A stretch of 64,000 bases of DNA from Utricularia gibba (GCA_002189035.1 CM007992.1:2604001-2668000), one strand, 5' to 3'. Positions 12,250-31,414 are shown, counted from the stretch's first letter. Numbers and translations are program-made. The notes: generated by a model not told the origin, from the letters alone.

Positions 12250-13492
12250 CATAACATTGGGAGTCTACCTTGTCCTCTAAATGTGGGAATATATCTACAT
12301 GACAAAGATATGGACATAAAGATTTGGTAAAACGAGGTATGTCATGTCTTTTTATCCAACTTTATTTACATATAAATATTTAACGAAAAAGCAAATAAGG
12401 AAAGTATTTCAAAGAATACAAAATATCTTGAATGTTCTTGTAGTTTTCTAGGGTCATCTTATTCTTATGATCTTCAAGTTCTTAGTAGAGATTCTTATAA
12501 TATCCCAATTTTCTTATTTTTTGGATCACCATATCGTCACCTCTTTAATTTCTTTCACAAATCTGACTTGAAAAATGGCTAAATATTAAGGAAATCCATA
12601 GAAAAACAAAAACTCTTTAAACCCCATAACAAAAAGTATCAATTATCATGTATTTGATAAAAAAATGTGTTAGATTTATATAGAATATTACTAAAATGTC
12701 CATAATCATATAAGGTTTTAATATGATTGAGATGATGCAATTGGAATTTTCTTTCGAGTTATCATCATTTTGGATCCCGACAAGTGCTATGCTTTCAAGG
12801 GGCGGGTCCATTCCATTGATATCAAATCATGGGCCAAAGCCCATCCATTTGCGGGGCATGAGGGATTGTGTGGGTTCCACCTGCAGTTTGAATTGTCAAC
12901 ATCAATGCTTTTGGGTGCCCCCCCATGCCCTTTCATGTCAATTTCTACGAGGCTACTCCTGGCCCCCATTGTCGATATCCCTCAATATTATATTATTGTT
13001 ATTTTACGTACTAATTGCAGGCTTAATACGATTAATTAAATGTTAAATCTGATTTGACCTTCCATAGACCGGTACCCCTTTCCTTTAAAAAAAAACATAA
13101 AGAGAAATACACACAACAGATATAAAAGAACACCTTAGAAAAAGTGTATAAATATTTCAAGAACGTGGAAGAGAAAGTAATTGTTAACTTTATAATTTCA
13201 CTCCATGGTCCATTGATTTAACTCAATATTTCTTTAAAAAAATGATGTATTTTTAAAACATTATAACAACATATTGTCATCCAAATTAAGATTTTCAGAG
13301 GTGGCAGAATTAATTATTAACCGAAGCATAAGAAAATTTAATTTTCTGATCCAAGACATGATATGCCTCTTTAGATAAGGGGAATATGCGATGCTTGCCT
13401 TGGCCTGCTGCTCTCTTTTTCCTTTGTCCAGTCCCCTTCTGCAGAATCACAACACTATCGGAGGGGAACAACCAGAACCAGAAGAGGGAAGA
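12250..13492. other. Intergenic DNA including the presumed upstream region of the DUF4408/DUF761 gene
   Basis: An open plus-strand frame at 12,770-13,039 (89 codons) has slightly higher GC than its surroundings, but its translation resembles no family I know. The rest is AT-rich. No promoter element can be assigned with confidence. Confidence 0.3.
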
Positions 13493-14179
13493 ATGCTTCA
13501 AGACTCGGTTTCTTCTACATGGGAATCCATGGCTAACTGGTTCACTCCAACCATCCTCTTCCTCCTCCTGAATCTCATGATTGGAATCATTGCTTTCACT
13601 TCCTCGATTACCAAACCAGACAATGTTTCCAGATCCACAAAATTAGCTTTCCTCCGCCGCCTCAAATCCACCAATCTCCAGACCAAGCGCCAGTCTTTTG
13701 ATTCCGATTCCTTTTACGATGGTATCGAGTCGCACGCACATTACATCTTCCAACATGCTATGCCGACTACGGCCATCCAATCCGATCCTCAGGTTGAGAC
13801 TCGTCTCAGTTTGGAAACGCAACCCCCAATCGAAGCTGAAAGCGACTCCGGTGCCGCCGATTGTTTAGATTTGGCGTTGACGGCGCATGAGGATAGCGGT
13901 AGCTTGAGCGAAGTTCACAATCAGGTGACGGGGAATCAAATCGATGGCTTCAGATCGGCGAGTTTGGGATTGGATTTTAGGCATGGTGAGGAGGAGGCAA
14001 ACGACGAGGACGACTTGGAGACACGGCAGCCGGTGACTGCGTTGGAGAGAGGTAGCTCCAAAGGCGACGGCGACAAGGAAGTGGACGCGCGAGCCGATGA
14101 CTTCATCAGCAAGTTCAAGCATCAGCTAAAGCTGCAACGAGCGGAATCCCTCCTCAGGGCAGCAGGTGCGAAGATGTGA
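13493..14179 (+). CDS. DUF4408/DUF761 domain protein (single exon, 228 aa)
   Basis: The chosen start is the ATG at 13,493, not the in-frame one at 13,391, because plant DUF4408 proteins begin with a short polar stretch directly before the signature W.S..NWFTPT.LF.LLNL.IG segment; here it is SMANWFTPTILFLLLNLMIG at about residues 11-30. That segment is a membrane helix (about 16-36). The middle is acidic and low in structure. The C-terminus, about residues 195-225, has the DUF761 signature DDFISKFKHQLKLQRAESL with basic and Leu residues at regular spacing. These plant-only proteins are small, often stress or pathogen responsive, and biochemically uncharacterised. The gene is intronless, typical of the family, and has no frame defect. 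Function is not predicted beyond membrane association. Confidence 0.85.
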   Translation: MLQDSVSSTWESMANWFTPTILFLLLNLMIGIIAFTSSITKPDNVSRSTKLAFLRRLKSTNLQTKRQSFDSDSFYDGIESHAHYIFQHAMPTTAIQSDPQVETRLSLETQPPIEAESDSGAADCLDLALTAHEDSGSLSEVHNQVTGNQIDGFRSASLGLDFRHGEEEANDEDDLETRQPVTALERGSSKGDGDKEVDARADDFISKFKHQLKLQRAESLLRAAGAKM

Positions 14180-15272
14180 TTCCACATTTCTTTGGGGCGT
14201 ATTTCGTAATTTTTCTTTTCTGTTGACTTTACGGGGGATGGAGTGGGGTGGTAACGATGTTAAGGATGGCGTTTCGGTAATTTCCTTACATGGTGATTGA
14301 CATGTCGGAATATATGGACGGTAATTTCATGTCTACTAACCCCTTTTATTTATTTATTTATTATTTCTTGAAAAAAATGAGATTTTGCGACACAATTCAG
14401 TCATCGGCCTAAATCCTTTTAAGAAGTGGTCATTTCTCACGCAGCTAATTTGAGAAGTGTTTATCTTCTCAAATCCTTTTAAAAAATGATCAATCTCTAT
14501 TATATTGATTTTGAAATAAATCTTTAATTTGAATTTCTGTATTTCTATTGATCATATTACAAAAAAAAAAACGAAAAAATGGAAAGCTATTCTAAATTAT
14601 TTATATAGTAAATATATTTCATTTTACAGTATTCATTAAAATTACATGTATGTATCATTAGATTTCCTAATATATTTGTAATGATAACTTAATAGAGGTT
14701 GATCATTCATCCACAACCTAACCATGCATTAATACAATTTCTGTAAGACAATAGAACTATGTATATTGATGTTTTTCTTATAAAGCTCACAATGCTTATG
14801 ACCTTCTTGTTATAGGGTTATTAATATTTTGATTGTTTTGATTGTGATTTCCATAACATTAAATGTCTTTTAGGCATTATGAGAAAGATAAAAAAAAAGT
14901 TAAAGATTGATGATCTAGAAAATAGAAAAATTGGGAGTACTTATACATTACGATCTAAAACTCCAATATCAATTCGAAAATTCTAAGAATAAGATAAATT
15001 TCGAAACTCAAGAATAACTGAAAGAATAGTGTCTCTTTTTTGTCCAAAAGTCTTATACTTGCCCTTTTTTGTATTTATACTTGTATAGAGACAATTATCA
15101 AGATGAAACTTTCTCTCTTTTGCCATATATTCTTGTTTATATCTCTGATACGGGGATCTATCCCCCAATTTTCGATTAGAAGACAAAGGTATCGACCAAC
15201 CCAATAGGGCAGTGTTTTTCAGATAGTTTAGACATCCAAATTGAACTCCTTAAAAGAATCTCATAAAAAAAA
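14180..15272. other. Intergenic DNA
   Basis: This covers the 3' flank of the DUF4408/DUF761 gene and AT-rich DNA. Two nearby segments at about 14,413-14,425 and 14,470-14,483 share AAATCCTTTTAA(A/G), a short direct repeat. No gene is recognised. Confidence 0.3.
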
Positions 15273-15349
15273 ATGATTCTTTATGCTATGGTTTCAACTT
15301 TTCTTAGCAGTATCATGAAAATCAATGAGATTGTTTTATACAATGCAAT

Positions 15350-15690
15350 GCATCAACTACATTATAAAAGAGACAACTTTGACATTTTGGCTTGGTGTAA
15401 GTGTCAATCCTCAAGTTATCCAGTTTTGGAAGTGGTGACTAGAGCGATTTTCACATCCCCCATGTCTACATTTGCATCAAAAAGTGCATACAAGTTAGAC
15501 GGGAAAGTATTGTCACCAAGACAGTTCAAATTAACAGACGCAACATTGGAGATTTGCATTTGTTTGAAATATTGAAATAGATTAGATCATATAATACAAA
15601 ATCTTGTCTTAGATGAAGATGAGGATGACGACAACAAAGATGATGGTTCTACATCTGGAAAAAGAGTGAATTTTTTTTTTTCATTTTTAT
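15350..15690 (+). pseudogene. hAT transposase C-terminal dimerisation region (relic)
   Basis: A plus-strand frame starting within 15,273-15,575 contains NFDILAWCK, SSSYPVLEVV, PMSTFASKSAY and LDGKVLSP in that order. This is the hAT family C-terminal dimerisation block, canonically (F)DIL.WW...(S/Y)P.L...AR..L..P.STVASE.AFS.GGRVL. Several signature residues have changed (W to C, E to K). After a stop at 15,573-15,575, an acidic Asp/Glu tail continues in the same frame at 15,609-15,650, as in many plant hAT transposases. Only the end of the gene is recognisable. Confidence 0.65.
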
Positions 15691-15699
15691 GTTTAGTTT

Positions 15700-17630
15700 T
15701 TTTTATCTAAAAATAATTAAAAAAGTTTTTAATTCTACTTGTGTTGTTCGAAATTACACAACCAATCTCAAGCCTAGAAAAAGGAGAGAAAACTTGTATG
15801 TTGTTGCCTGTAACTTCTGTATATCTTCATTCATGTTAGTTTTACAAATATTAGAAGATGTAATTCATATTTTGATTCATTCTTGTAGTTCTGGTTCAAA
15901 AAATAGAGCCTCCTACTAGTATTTTGAATCAAAAGGTGGCTATGCAACACAATTTCGAGAACATTATGCAAATTCCTATTGCTGATGGGGTTCCTTGCAA
16001 GTGAAGAACGATATTCATCTTATGCTGAGCTTCTAGTGATGAATCAAGTACTTCCTTTTTGTTATAGTTTTATTTAGTGTTGCGTATCGTTTACTCAACA
16101 AATTTAAAATGTATAAAGCTTAAAACATAAAAGAGCGTAATACGAGTATCGATCTCAGGGAGTTGTTTTTCGCGATAAATGTTTTGTAGAAAAATTTCAC
16201 AAAACGTCATGGTTTTGTAAAAGGGGGTTTTTCAGATCTAGAAATAAAAGTCACAACCTAAGTGATAGGTTTTGACTACGGGACGTAGTTTTTGGGAATG
16301 AGATTCCGTCTCCTTCCTTTGTCTATCCTTGTCTCAGTTTTCACTAATTTCTTCCGAATAGCTGCTTTTAGGAACAAAGAATAGTCTACTCTCCCTTACA
16401 CTCTAATTGATAAGGAGGCATGGAAATAACCTCATGTGATTCCCCCTTATACGATTAAGAAGACAAGAGGATTGTCGTTAATTGACTTCAAAACCGAATT
16501 GTGCACGTGTGCCCAGCTATTGCCAATGGCCAGTGACAGGCTCGAGGTTACAACCTATCCGCTGTCGTGGTAGTTAGGCCACAAACAATCCGCTACTTCT
16601 CTCGATCCGGTGGGGTTGTAGTTGATGCTCTTCACCTTGATTTTCACCAAAATCTGTGAGGAGTGCCATGCTACTCATGGACCTTGACTAGGAGTCGTTA
16701 CAGAAAGATTGCAACAATATGCTTGGAAGTATGCGAAATCCCTCGAACCGGGTGTATTGCTCAAGACTTGGAAGGAAACTTCATCTACTCCAAAAAACTA
16801 AAAAGGTTTTTAGCCCAAAGAGGCCATGAAAACATAAAAACGAAAATGAAGCCTAAGTGTTCTTCCTTCTTGAAGGGGAGGAAGAACCCAAAAGTTCTAA
16901 GTGCAAAGAGTAAATATAAAAAAGGTACGAAAATAAGTGTTCCAAATTGCTTTTATATCACTATCCACGTGCATTAACTTTTTCTGGTCCTCTTCCTATC
17001 ATTCCTTCTTTCTTGCATGTGCCACCAGCTTTCCCTTGCGTGCAAGTTAACGCCTAATCATTTCTACAGACTCTGACATGTCGTAAGTCAGGGGTCTTGA
17101 CCAGTGTCAGTTTTCCGCCCACAATCATCCAAGTCGCATACAAGGCACGAAAAGTTAGAGTTTGGCCTCCTGCAACACTCCACGACTGCCTCATGATATG
17201 TCTCGGTCAAAGTGCACGAAAAAGATAAAGAAAATATATACAAAATAGAAAATTAGGATTTTTTTAGGAAAATCAATTACTTATCAATATAATTCCTAAT
17301 TGAACGACTTAACATTAGATTAAGACTTAATAATACCTAATAATAAACTAGAAAAAGATACTTAACATTTAGTATTTGATTGTGTTTCTTGGGTATTATA
17401 TTTCAACTTACTTCCTTCTGCTATGTTTCTCTCTTTTTATTTGTTTAGTAATTGTTTTTTTAACTCAAATATCATGATTTTGGTAAAGAAAAAGATTGAC
17501 TTCTACACTTGGGATAGTGGAATATCCATGCCTCTTTTCAGCTTATGCAAACGAATCTAGAAAAAGAATTTAATAGGCAATACATCCAAAGACATAGGTA
17601 AAATTGAATTAAAGATCTCGCAGAGTGATA
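15700..17630. repeat. Retroelement-like non-coding DNA with an LTR-end-type segment
   Basis: At about 16,130-16,170 the sequence reads ACGAGTATCGATCTCAGGGA, a form of the ATCGATCCC.CAGGGA block often seen near the 3' end of plant LTRs. It is followed by more GC-rich DNA to about 17,210. No paired LTR was found, so this may be a solo LTR or a fragment. An open frame at 16,663-16,977 has no recognisable domain. Confidence 0.35.
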
Positions 17631-17639
17631 TGAAATAAA

Positions 17640-18690
17640 GATTGTCACCAAAGCCAAATGAATCTTCAACAACTAGAGGAAGCTAAACCAATCATACTCA
17701 TTTCATTTCAATCTAAGGAGAAGTTTAAATGGGGTGTGGAAAGCCCATTGAAACCTAACAAGTCAAGACTCGGCAACCCGTAGTCGGGTGACCCGCGGGT
17801 GTGGGTTGAGTCAAGGGTTGAAACCCATCGACCCATGACCCAGGGCATGACTTGCCTTGGTTGACCAGTGACCCGATGAGTCATAACTCATGCCCACATC
17901 TATTTCCAGTCATAGGATTGGGTCTCAACAAATTTCACATCTTGGCTCATAGCAAGTTTTTTAGTGTAAGGTAAGAGGATTCTATAAACTTTACTAACAT
18001 CACTATAGCCTACAAAGATCCCAAGTTTTGTTCTTTTATCTAATTTATTTCTCTTTACTTCAAGTACATGAACATAATATATGCACCCGAAAATTCTCTA
18101 GTGTCCTATAGATATTTTCTTTCCATGCCACATTTCATAGGATGATATCTTATTCAGAACTCAAGATGGGAGTATATTGAGCAGATAATTTGCCAAAGTT
18201 CAGTAGGTAATTGTTTCTCAATCAGTAAGCATCTAACCATGTTTAGTATTTTTTTATTTTTTCGCTCACTAACTCCATTTTTTTTAGGGGAATAAGGAGT
18301 GGTAAAGTGCTAAATTATTTCCTCAAAGTCACAGAAATTTTTAAGGATATTTGACACATACTCCCCTCCATTATTAGACCTTAGAACTTTAATTTTTTGT
18401 CTTGTTTGATTTTCTTCCATGCTTTTGATTTTTTTGAACACTTCATAGGTCTGTGCTTTGGATTTTAGGAAGTAGATCCAACAATAGTGTGAATAATCAT
18501 CAATCAAAGTGGGGAAGTATCTGCAACAACTAATTGAAGGTTCTTTACACGGGCCACATAAATCAATGTGCACCAAGTTAAGTTTACTTGAGGTTCTACT
18601 ACCTTTAGAAGTGTAGTGGAGTTTGATAAGCTTGCCCTTTTGACATGTTTGATAGTTGATTTTGTAGAATTTAATAATTATTATTTTTTA
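17640..18690 (-). mobile_element. Ty1/copia integrase-region remnant
   Basis: The frame 18,576-18,310 on the minus strand begins VHIDLCGP and contains RYFPTLIDDYSHYCW(I)YF and later KVLRSNNGGEYVSN. These are the first and second Asp regions of copia integrase, canonically HTDLCGP, FIDD.SR..W.Y and LRSDNGGEY. The second catalytic Asp is changed to Asn (RSNNGGEY). Farther along the minus strand, broken frames to about 17,900 keep MWHGKK, IFGCI.YVHV and LGIFVGYSD-like landmarks. It is a second, independent copia relic, also on the minus strand. Confidence 0.7.
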
Positions 18691-18699
18691 CATATATAT

Positions 18700-20824
18700 A
18701 CGTAACTTAAAAATATTGAATTTATTAAAAAAAATATTAGATAAACATGTCTTTCCTTTTTATTAATTCACAGCCTCCTCTTTCATCTTCATGACACAAC
18801 AGTCCTTCAAAATAGGCTCTCCATCAGTCTCGCACATACAATTGGTGATACCTCCATCAATATCTCACGTTCCTTCAAAAATCATGGAGGATGATTTTTA
18901 AGGAAGATCTCGTTTGTTCTCTTATGCTGCCTCGTTTTTCACCTTCTAACATGTGTAACCGTTTAACCATTCACTTAAGCACAACTAAATTCAAGTAAAG
19001 ATTAGATAAAACATGATAATAAAGACGCTTACTATAATATAAGTAAAATCTAAAATGTATGTTATAAACGTTTCATTTTAATTACATTTAAACATAGAAA
19101 AAGACAAAAAAAATGACGATAAAATGATATTTAACAGATATTACTTGCTTTTTAGTTTTGATTTCTAACATTCTGATATTAGCTTTCATTATTCAAGGCT
19201 AACTTATGGTTGATGACTTAGGATGTGCTAAGGTGGTGTGGGATTCAACGCTCTATTTCTTATCTGCATTTCTACATGTTTGATGTTTGTTTTACCATAT
19301 CTCAGGTAGACTTAAAGGAGTAGAACAATTGACACCACATCTTAGAAATCCAATGTGAAGTACACCAAAGAATTCGAATGGGTGGAATAGGTAAAATTCT
19401 TGGATAGAAACCGATATAACTAGGTAGAGCTAATTCTATTTATTTCATGAATTGATAGATCTAAATATGAAATGGTTAGAGACACATGAAAATGTTGTAA
19501 ATGAAAAATTTTGGAAATTTCAAATTGCATAAATATAAAAATGCAGATTGGATTTGGAAATTTGTTTACCACACTACTTAAAGTCACTTTAAGTCATCAT
19601 TGTTTTATTTGGTATCAAATATGAGCTTGTTATTTCCTGTATTTACGTTTCATTTGGTTTACTAATTCTATAGGCAATCGTTAGTTTATACTATGATTTA
19701 AAATAAAAGTATTTTGTGACATTGCACTTAGAAAACACATTGCAAGTGTCCACCTTTTGCCATTGAATTCATATGCGCCAGCATCACAAATCCAAATCTC
19801 AATTGTTGGATGTTAGATTAGCTTTTAAAGAGAATCCTTTATCGAAAAGCCTTGGGGAATCCCTTATTAAGGTGTGTCCCATCTTTCTACTTTACATAGA
19901 TCTTGATAGAGGCACACAACGGGGAATGTGCACGAATCCCAAAAGATACTAGCATTATTGACCTACTATGATGAGAGATAGAGAAGAGTATGCCTCAAAA
20001 CACAAAACCTATCAACTATACATTTGACCATTTGGAAATCAATATCCTAGGACCATTTGTACTTGCTCACTTGAGACAGCATTTATGTGTGGGTAATTCC
20101 ATATTTTCAAATCACACAAATAAGAATTCTCCAATATTCATTAATATTAGAGTTTTCATAGAAATCTTTAAGTGTTAGAACTAAATTAGGAACACATTAC
20201 CTTCATAAAAGAGACCATCCCTCGACTTTGAAAAATCTATCAAGCATTAGAAAAAAGAATTGACTTACTAGTAGGCTCTCTTTCCTTCTATTTAAAGCTC
20301 GAGAGTCCAGAAATATGGAAATTAACATCATTCATTTAAGGAAACATAGTTATTAACATCATTCAAAAAACCATCAAATGAAATAATAAATTTTGAAATA
20401 GAAATCAAGGTAAAATACAAATAAAATAAGAAAATGAAGGGATATCGCTAATTATGTTGAAATCATTAGGATAAAATCTCATTGTATATTTTAAATTGAG
20501 GTAATATAAAAACAATTATAAAAGACACAGGAAATTACTAATTGGAGTTATATGAAAATATTTTTTAAAAATTAAGATATTTCACCTATTATAGATGTGA
20601 AGCCGAAAGAAATGGAGACTTGAAATATCTCAATGGAAAATTGGGTATTTCACCTATTTAGGTATTAAACTTTTTGGGAGAGAATTAAAATGCCAATTTA
20701 CCCAACGGTGTTGATATTCCGCCACATCGGAACCGGGTCGACCCGAGCGACCCCGAGGTGATGACCCGGATTTAGAACTTGAAATGGTGGCTTCAGTTTT
20801 CACTGGGATTTAAGTTGGTTGAGA
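18700..20824. other. Intergenic DNA and presumed promoter side of the cofactor D gene
   Basis: The region is AT-rich with no recognisable coding domain. The last 120 bases before the gene are more GC-rich and contain CCGGGTCGACCCGA near 20,733, a short imperfect palindrome. I see no TATA box at a convincing distance from the ATG. Confidence 0.3.
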
Positions 20825-27238
<6,414 letters not shown>

Positions 27239-28173
27239 TTTCGCAGCTTCCAAGTTTTTTTTTATTTTTGTAATTGAGTTTTGTATGTTTTAAAAATGTT
27301 GTTAAAATTGAACTGTTTAATATTATATTTTTTTTTTGAGAAAACAGTAATAATATCTCAAGTTTCTATAATATAAAAAAATTTAATCTTTAAGTTTAAA
27401 ACTTATAAAAAACACTTCAAATTGTTAAAATGAATGTTACGAGGATTTATACAATTTTTAAAATTTTTAAAAAGTAAATCATTTTTTGCAATTTTTAAAA
27501 AGTGATACATTAAAGCTATGAATAGATTTTATTTCAAATCCAATAAAATTTTATGTGAAATTTTTGCATTTGTTCGAAGTTCAATAAATCTAATAATACT
27601 TCTATTAATATTATATCATATTTATGTCTCGTATGATTTAAAATAATGATGATTATATCATATTTACATTTCATATGATTCAAAGTAATAATTTTTACAA
27701 CGTATTTTGTATAGTATATCACTATAACAATATTAGGATAAAAAACTATTAATTTTGATAATATGAGGAATTAGATATGTAATTTTATAAATTTGAAAGC
27801 AAAATGTTTACAAAAAAAAAATAATTTGAAAAATGTATTACATAATTTTGAAAGTTGAAATTAAATTTTTTATATGGGTATAATAGCGCCTCCAAACTCC
27901 ACCTTTTTTGTTATGAAAAGCCATATGCTATTATACATTTTTTATTATTATTACTGCACGTTTGATTGACAGGTTTGTGATTTTTCTCAATTTATTAAAA
28001 CAAGACATTTATTTAAGGGAAAATCATACATGTAATAAAAGTAAGTGCCATTGAACGTAGACAGTAGCCAGTAGCCCATAGGGGAGGAGAGGGGAGCCTG
28101 ATGAGGACTGAATAATTGAGTAGTACACATAACACAACAAAATTAATAGTATAAGAAAAAGCAAGAGTTGACT
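27239..28173. other. Intergenic DNA between two convergent genes
   Basis: This holds the 3' sides of cofactor D (+) and the desaturase (-). It is very AT-rich. Copies of ATATCATATTTA-like sequence recur near 27,612 and 27,656 with matching flanks (TCGTATGATT / TCATATGATT), a small diverged direct repeat. No gene seen. Confidence 0.4.
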
Positions 28174-29517
28174 TCAGCCATGGTGGTTGAAGGCTTCCCA
28201 AACCAGATTCTTAGGCACAGGACTAGACAAACTACGAGCCTGCAATGCTGCGTTTCTCAGAGTCCTCAAAGTCATCCGATTTGCTTCAAGAAACGTGACA
28301 GAATTGTAAGGCAAGCCATGCTTCTTGCACAGATCCTTCACAAATGGCGAAACCTTCCTAAGCTGGGAATGGGGCAGTCTGGGGAACAGATGGTGCTCTA
28401 TCTGAAACTGAAGCCCCCCATGGAACCAGTCCATCCAGGGGTGGCATTGTATGTTGAGACTGCCCCTCGTTTGCTTCTCGAACCAGTCGTGTCCGGTTGG
28501 CGGCCCCAGGTATACTTCTGAGGAGAAGTGGTTCAAGCAGAACTGAACGTGTTGAATGCCTGTGATCATGAAGCTGGCAGCAAAGAATGCAAGTCTTTCT
28601 CCCCAATTCGGCAGGCATGAGAGTAGTAATGGGTACCAAGTAAGGAACAGTAGAACTCCAAGAAGCTCTAGAGTTCTGTGAGGCACATTGCGTTTGCACA
28701 GCAGCAAGATAAGGGATTGAGCAAGGAGGTTGATTCTGGCGAATCCCATTACGGGGTAGAATGTCCAGTGCTGGTGACTAATCAGAAATCGAGATACGCT
28801 ATTGAAAACCATTTTTCTGTCATAAAAGTAGGAAGTCAGGGAGTGAAAGAGCTTGGATGAGACTGCGAAAAGAGGCATGTGTTGAAGATCCGGATCATAA
28901 TCAAGACTATTGCAAGCAATATGATGAGCATTATGATTCCTTTTCCACCAAGCCATGCTGAGTCCAGTGAGACAATTCCCAGTAAGAATCTGTACAAATC
29001 TGTTCAAATTGGGAGTGGGCATAATCTGATAATGACCAGAATCATGTCCAATCCATCCACTCTGGATCCACAGGAGCCCTATAAACCCGCCACACAGCGT
29101 ATGAATCCAAAACCCCCGGCAGAAAACAACACCATAAACACTGAAAACAAGCAGCATTGCCATGACAAATAGAGAAACGAAAACCCCATATCCTGTATCC
29201 CTGAAAACATTCATTTTTGACAACTCATAAGTCAGCTTCCTGTAGTCCTTGGAAGCCTCGGACACGCTGAAGTCTTTCACGTAATACCCATTAGAGAATT
29301 TATCAATCAACTGCCAAGCGTAGCTGGGATGATAAGCTATGAATGCATCAGTAGCATCCTGACCAGCGAGACTCATTAAGGGCAATTCTCCACCAGGATG
29401 ATCCTTGGCCCAATCTGAGACGTCACAAACTCTCCCCTGAATCGAGATCCAGAGATCCCCTTTTTTGTTGTGGGTTTTGAGCTCCTCCATGGAAATGTAC
29501 TTCCTGTCTTCCGCCAT
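28174..29517 (-). CDS. SLD: Delta-8 sphingolipid (long-chain base) desaturase with N-terminal cytochrome b5, 447 aa
   Basis: Single open frame without introns. Residues about 8-85 form a cytochrome b5 domain with the heme-binding HPGG (40-43) and second heme His63. A front-end desaturase domain follows, with three histidine boxes: HDSGH (158-162), HNAHH (195-199) and QIEHH (372-376), the third having Gln instead of His as its first residue, as expected for front-end desaturases. Hydrophobic spans lie at about 111-133, 137-155, 261-275, 283-300 and 307-323. The enzyme adds a delta-8 double bond to the long-chain base of ceramides and glucosylceramides in the ER, taking electrons through its own b5 domain. 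Arabidopsis SLD1 and SLD2 are also intronless and about 449 aa. Delta-6 acyl desaturases share this design, but the overall sequence fits plant SLD best. Confidence 0.92.
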   Translation of the reverse strand: MAEDRKYISMEELKTHNKKGDLWISIQGRVCDVSDWAKDHPGGELPLMSLAGQDATDAFIAYHPSYAWQLIDKFSNGYYVKDFSVSEASKDYRKLTYELSKMNVFRDTGYGVFVSLFVMAMLLVFSVYGVVFCRGFWIHTLCGGFIGLLWIQSGWIGHDSGHYQIMPTPNLNRFVQILTGNCLTGLSMAWWKRNHNAHHIACNSLDYDPDLQHMPLFAVSSKLFHSLTSYFYDRKMVFNSVSRFLISHQHWTFYPVMGFARINLLAQSLILLLCKRNVPHRTLELLGVLLFLTWYPLLLSCLPNWGERLAFFAASFMITGIQHVQFCLNHFSSEVYLGPPTGHDWFEKQTRGSLNIQCHPWMDWFHGGLQFQIEHHLFPRLPHSQLRKVSPFVKDLCKKHGLPYNSVTFLEANRMTLRTLRNAALQARSLSSPVPKNLVWEAFNHHG

Positions 29518-29635
29518 TGCAGGATTTTGAAGCGGAGAAGAGAAAAAAAATGGAACCAGAGAAAGAGAAATGTGAGCGCTCAGATCTCCAAGGAGTACCG
29601 TTGCTGATGCCTAGTGCTGCTCCTCCTCCCTCTCT

Positions 29636-29653
29636 TATATATATATATATAAG
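29636..29653 (-). promoter_or_regulatory. Candidate TATA box of the desaturase gene
   Basis: A run of alternating T and A lies about 120-135 bp upstream of the desaturase ATG on the minus strand, followed by a GA-rich leader. The spacing fits transcription starting near 29,600-29,610. The same run could be only a microsatellite. Confidence 0.4.
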
Positions 29654-30630
29654 AGACAGATATTTTAGGGTAGCAGTAAAAAAGTGAAAAACGGTAAAAC
29701 AACGCGAGGATTTTCCAGCCTGCGCGGCCGTACACCGATTTTGTTGACTTTTTTTTTTAAAAAAAGTAACCATCCTTTTTTGATTTCTTTAATTAAATTT
29801 TATATTGTGCATAAACATGTGTATTTTCACTGTATTTTTAATAAAGGGATAATATAATTTTATATACTACACAAATAAAATCATTATAAAGCAATTCTAT
29901 AAATTTTTAGTATCCCAAATGAATACCATCGGGATTACTTGATTTTTATTCTAATTCTATTTTCGTAATAAATTAAAATTATATTATAATTTTATCAACA
30001 CATATTTTTTAATTATGAATTAAATGTTATAAAAATTATCAATTTGAATATTTCATGCTCATTCTACATAAAAAATATTATTATTATTATTATTGAATAA
30101 TTATAGAGAAAAATATCTAATTTACCATGTCCTTGATAGTATAATATTGTCTAGAAAGAATTAGCTTATGTTTTCACGTTACTTTATTTTCAACGAATTC
30201 AAAATTACAAATCCGTCACAAAAATTACTGCATGAGTTGGGCCCCTAAAAGTAAATATTTTTAAACCGACGATTTTCAATTGGATGAGTGCAGTGAAAAT
30301 AGAAAATTTTGCATAAAAAATCCCCCAATTTTATCATTTTGAAAAATTTAGTTCTCATACATGACATAATTGATCACTGTTCACGCAATTGGTCCCCATA
30401 ATTTAATTTAAAGCACAACATTAATTCCCATAATTTAACATAATAACTCCCCAATGTCATGTTAATGCTTTTGGTTCTCAATGTTTAACCAATTGGCACA
30501 ATCAGCCCTAACCCTTTACAACTTAGCCTTAACTAATTGACTTCATGGGATTAGGGTTTAGGAATAGAAACAGGAATGAAGTGCGGTGGGTACAGATATT
30601 CGGCAAGCCCTACTACTAGTAGCATTATTC

Positions 30631-30662
30631 GTTGTATTGTATTGTATTGTATTGTATTGTAG
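30631..30662. repeat. Pentanucleotide microsatellite (TTGTA)n
   Basis: About six perfect tandem copies of TTGTA. Confidence 0.9.
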
Positions 30663-31412
30663 GGAGTTTGACCTTGCAGGTGGGAAGATCATGTGCTGTA
30701 TGCCGTACGCTGATGGAAATTACTTTTACAGAATTAAATAATAAAGTAAAATAATTAATTAATGAATTCTTTACGTAGAGAGAAATAACCCTGTGCAAAA
30801 ATATAATTTTGAATAGTGGTAATGTATTCTTCTATTGTGGAAGAAGGAAGGTGGTTGGTTGGTTGAATGCAACTGGGCATCTTGGGCCTTGTGTGAATTT
30901 GGTATAAATTATAAAGAGAGATAATTAAATAAAAAAAATGATGTTTGGTAAGTATGATAAATTATACTTTAGATAATTTATCCTATAAATATTGAATAAC
31001 ATAATGAAAAAGTAAGTATTAGTATAGAATTATCTTATCATAGACCTTCTTTTTATGTATTCATTTTATCGTAGATATAACTTATTCATAAACTAAACAC
31101 ATTCTTATAGGGATAACAACTAGATGCTATCTCGTTTTAACCACAACCACTCACTACAAAAATAATCAATTTCAAAACTGTACACCTCACTTTTGGTGTG
31201 TTTCAAAAACATCCATCCTACTATTTTGCATCAACTACCCACTCTTGAGTTAATAACTCTTGAGCATCCCCCATGGGCTGGCTTGAATGCCCCTCTTTCA
31301 AAATTGGGTTTGCAAAATAAAAGGGGATTTGCTAAATGCCTCACCTTTTAAAACTCCCATTTCATTTATTATTTTGATAAATAATTCTTCTTGATTATAG
31401 AAATAAATAAAT

Positions 31413-31414
<2 letters not shown>

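Noticed and set aside
13391-13492. Upstream in-frame start for the DUF4408/DUF761 protein
   Set aside because: The 34 extra residues are not part of the family pattern, whose start fits the ATG at 13,493. Leader translation cannot be fully excluded.
16041-16200. Possible complete LTR starting near 16,040
   Set aside because: Only a diagnostic 3' block is visible. No paired LTR, primer site or target duplication could be found, so only an LTR-like fragment is reported.
19380-19430. Segment AAATTCTTGGAT resembling part of 18S rRNA
   Set aside because: The match stops after about a dozen bases and the flanks do not continue as rRNA; treated as chance.
28358-28699. 113-codon minus-strand frame within the desaturase
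   Set aside because: It overlaps the desaturase coding sequence in another frame and has no family features.
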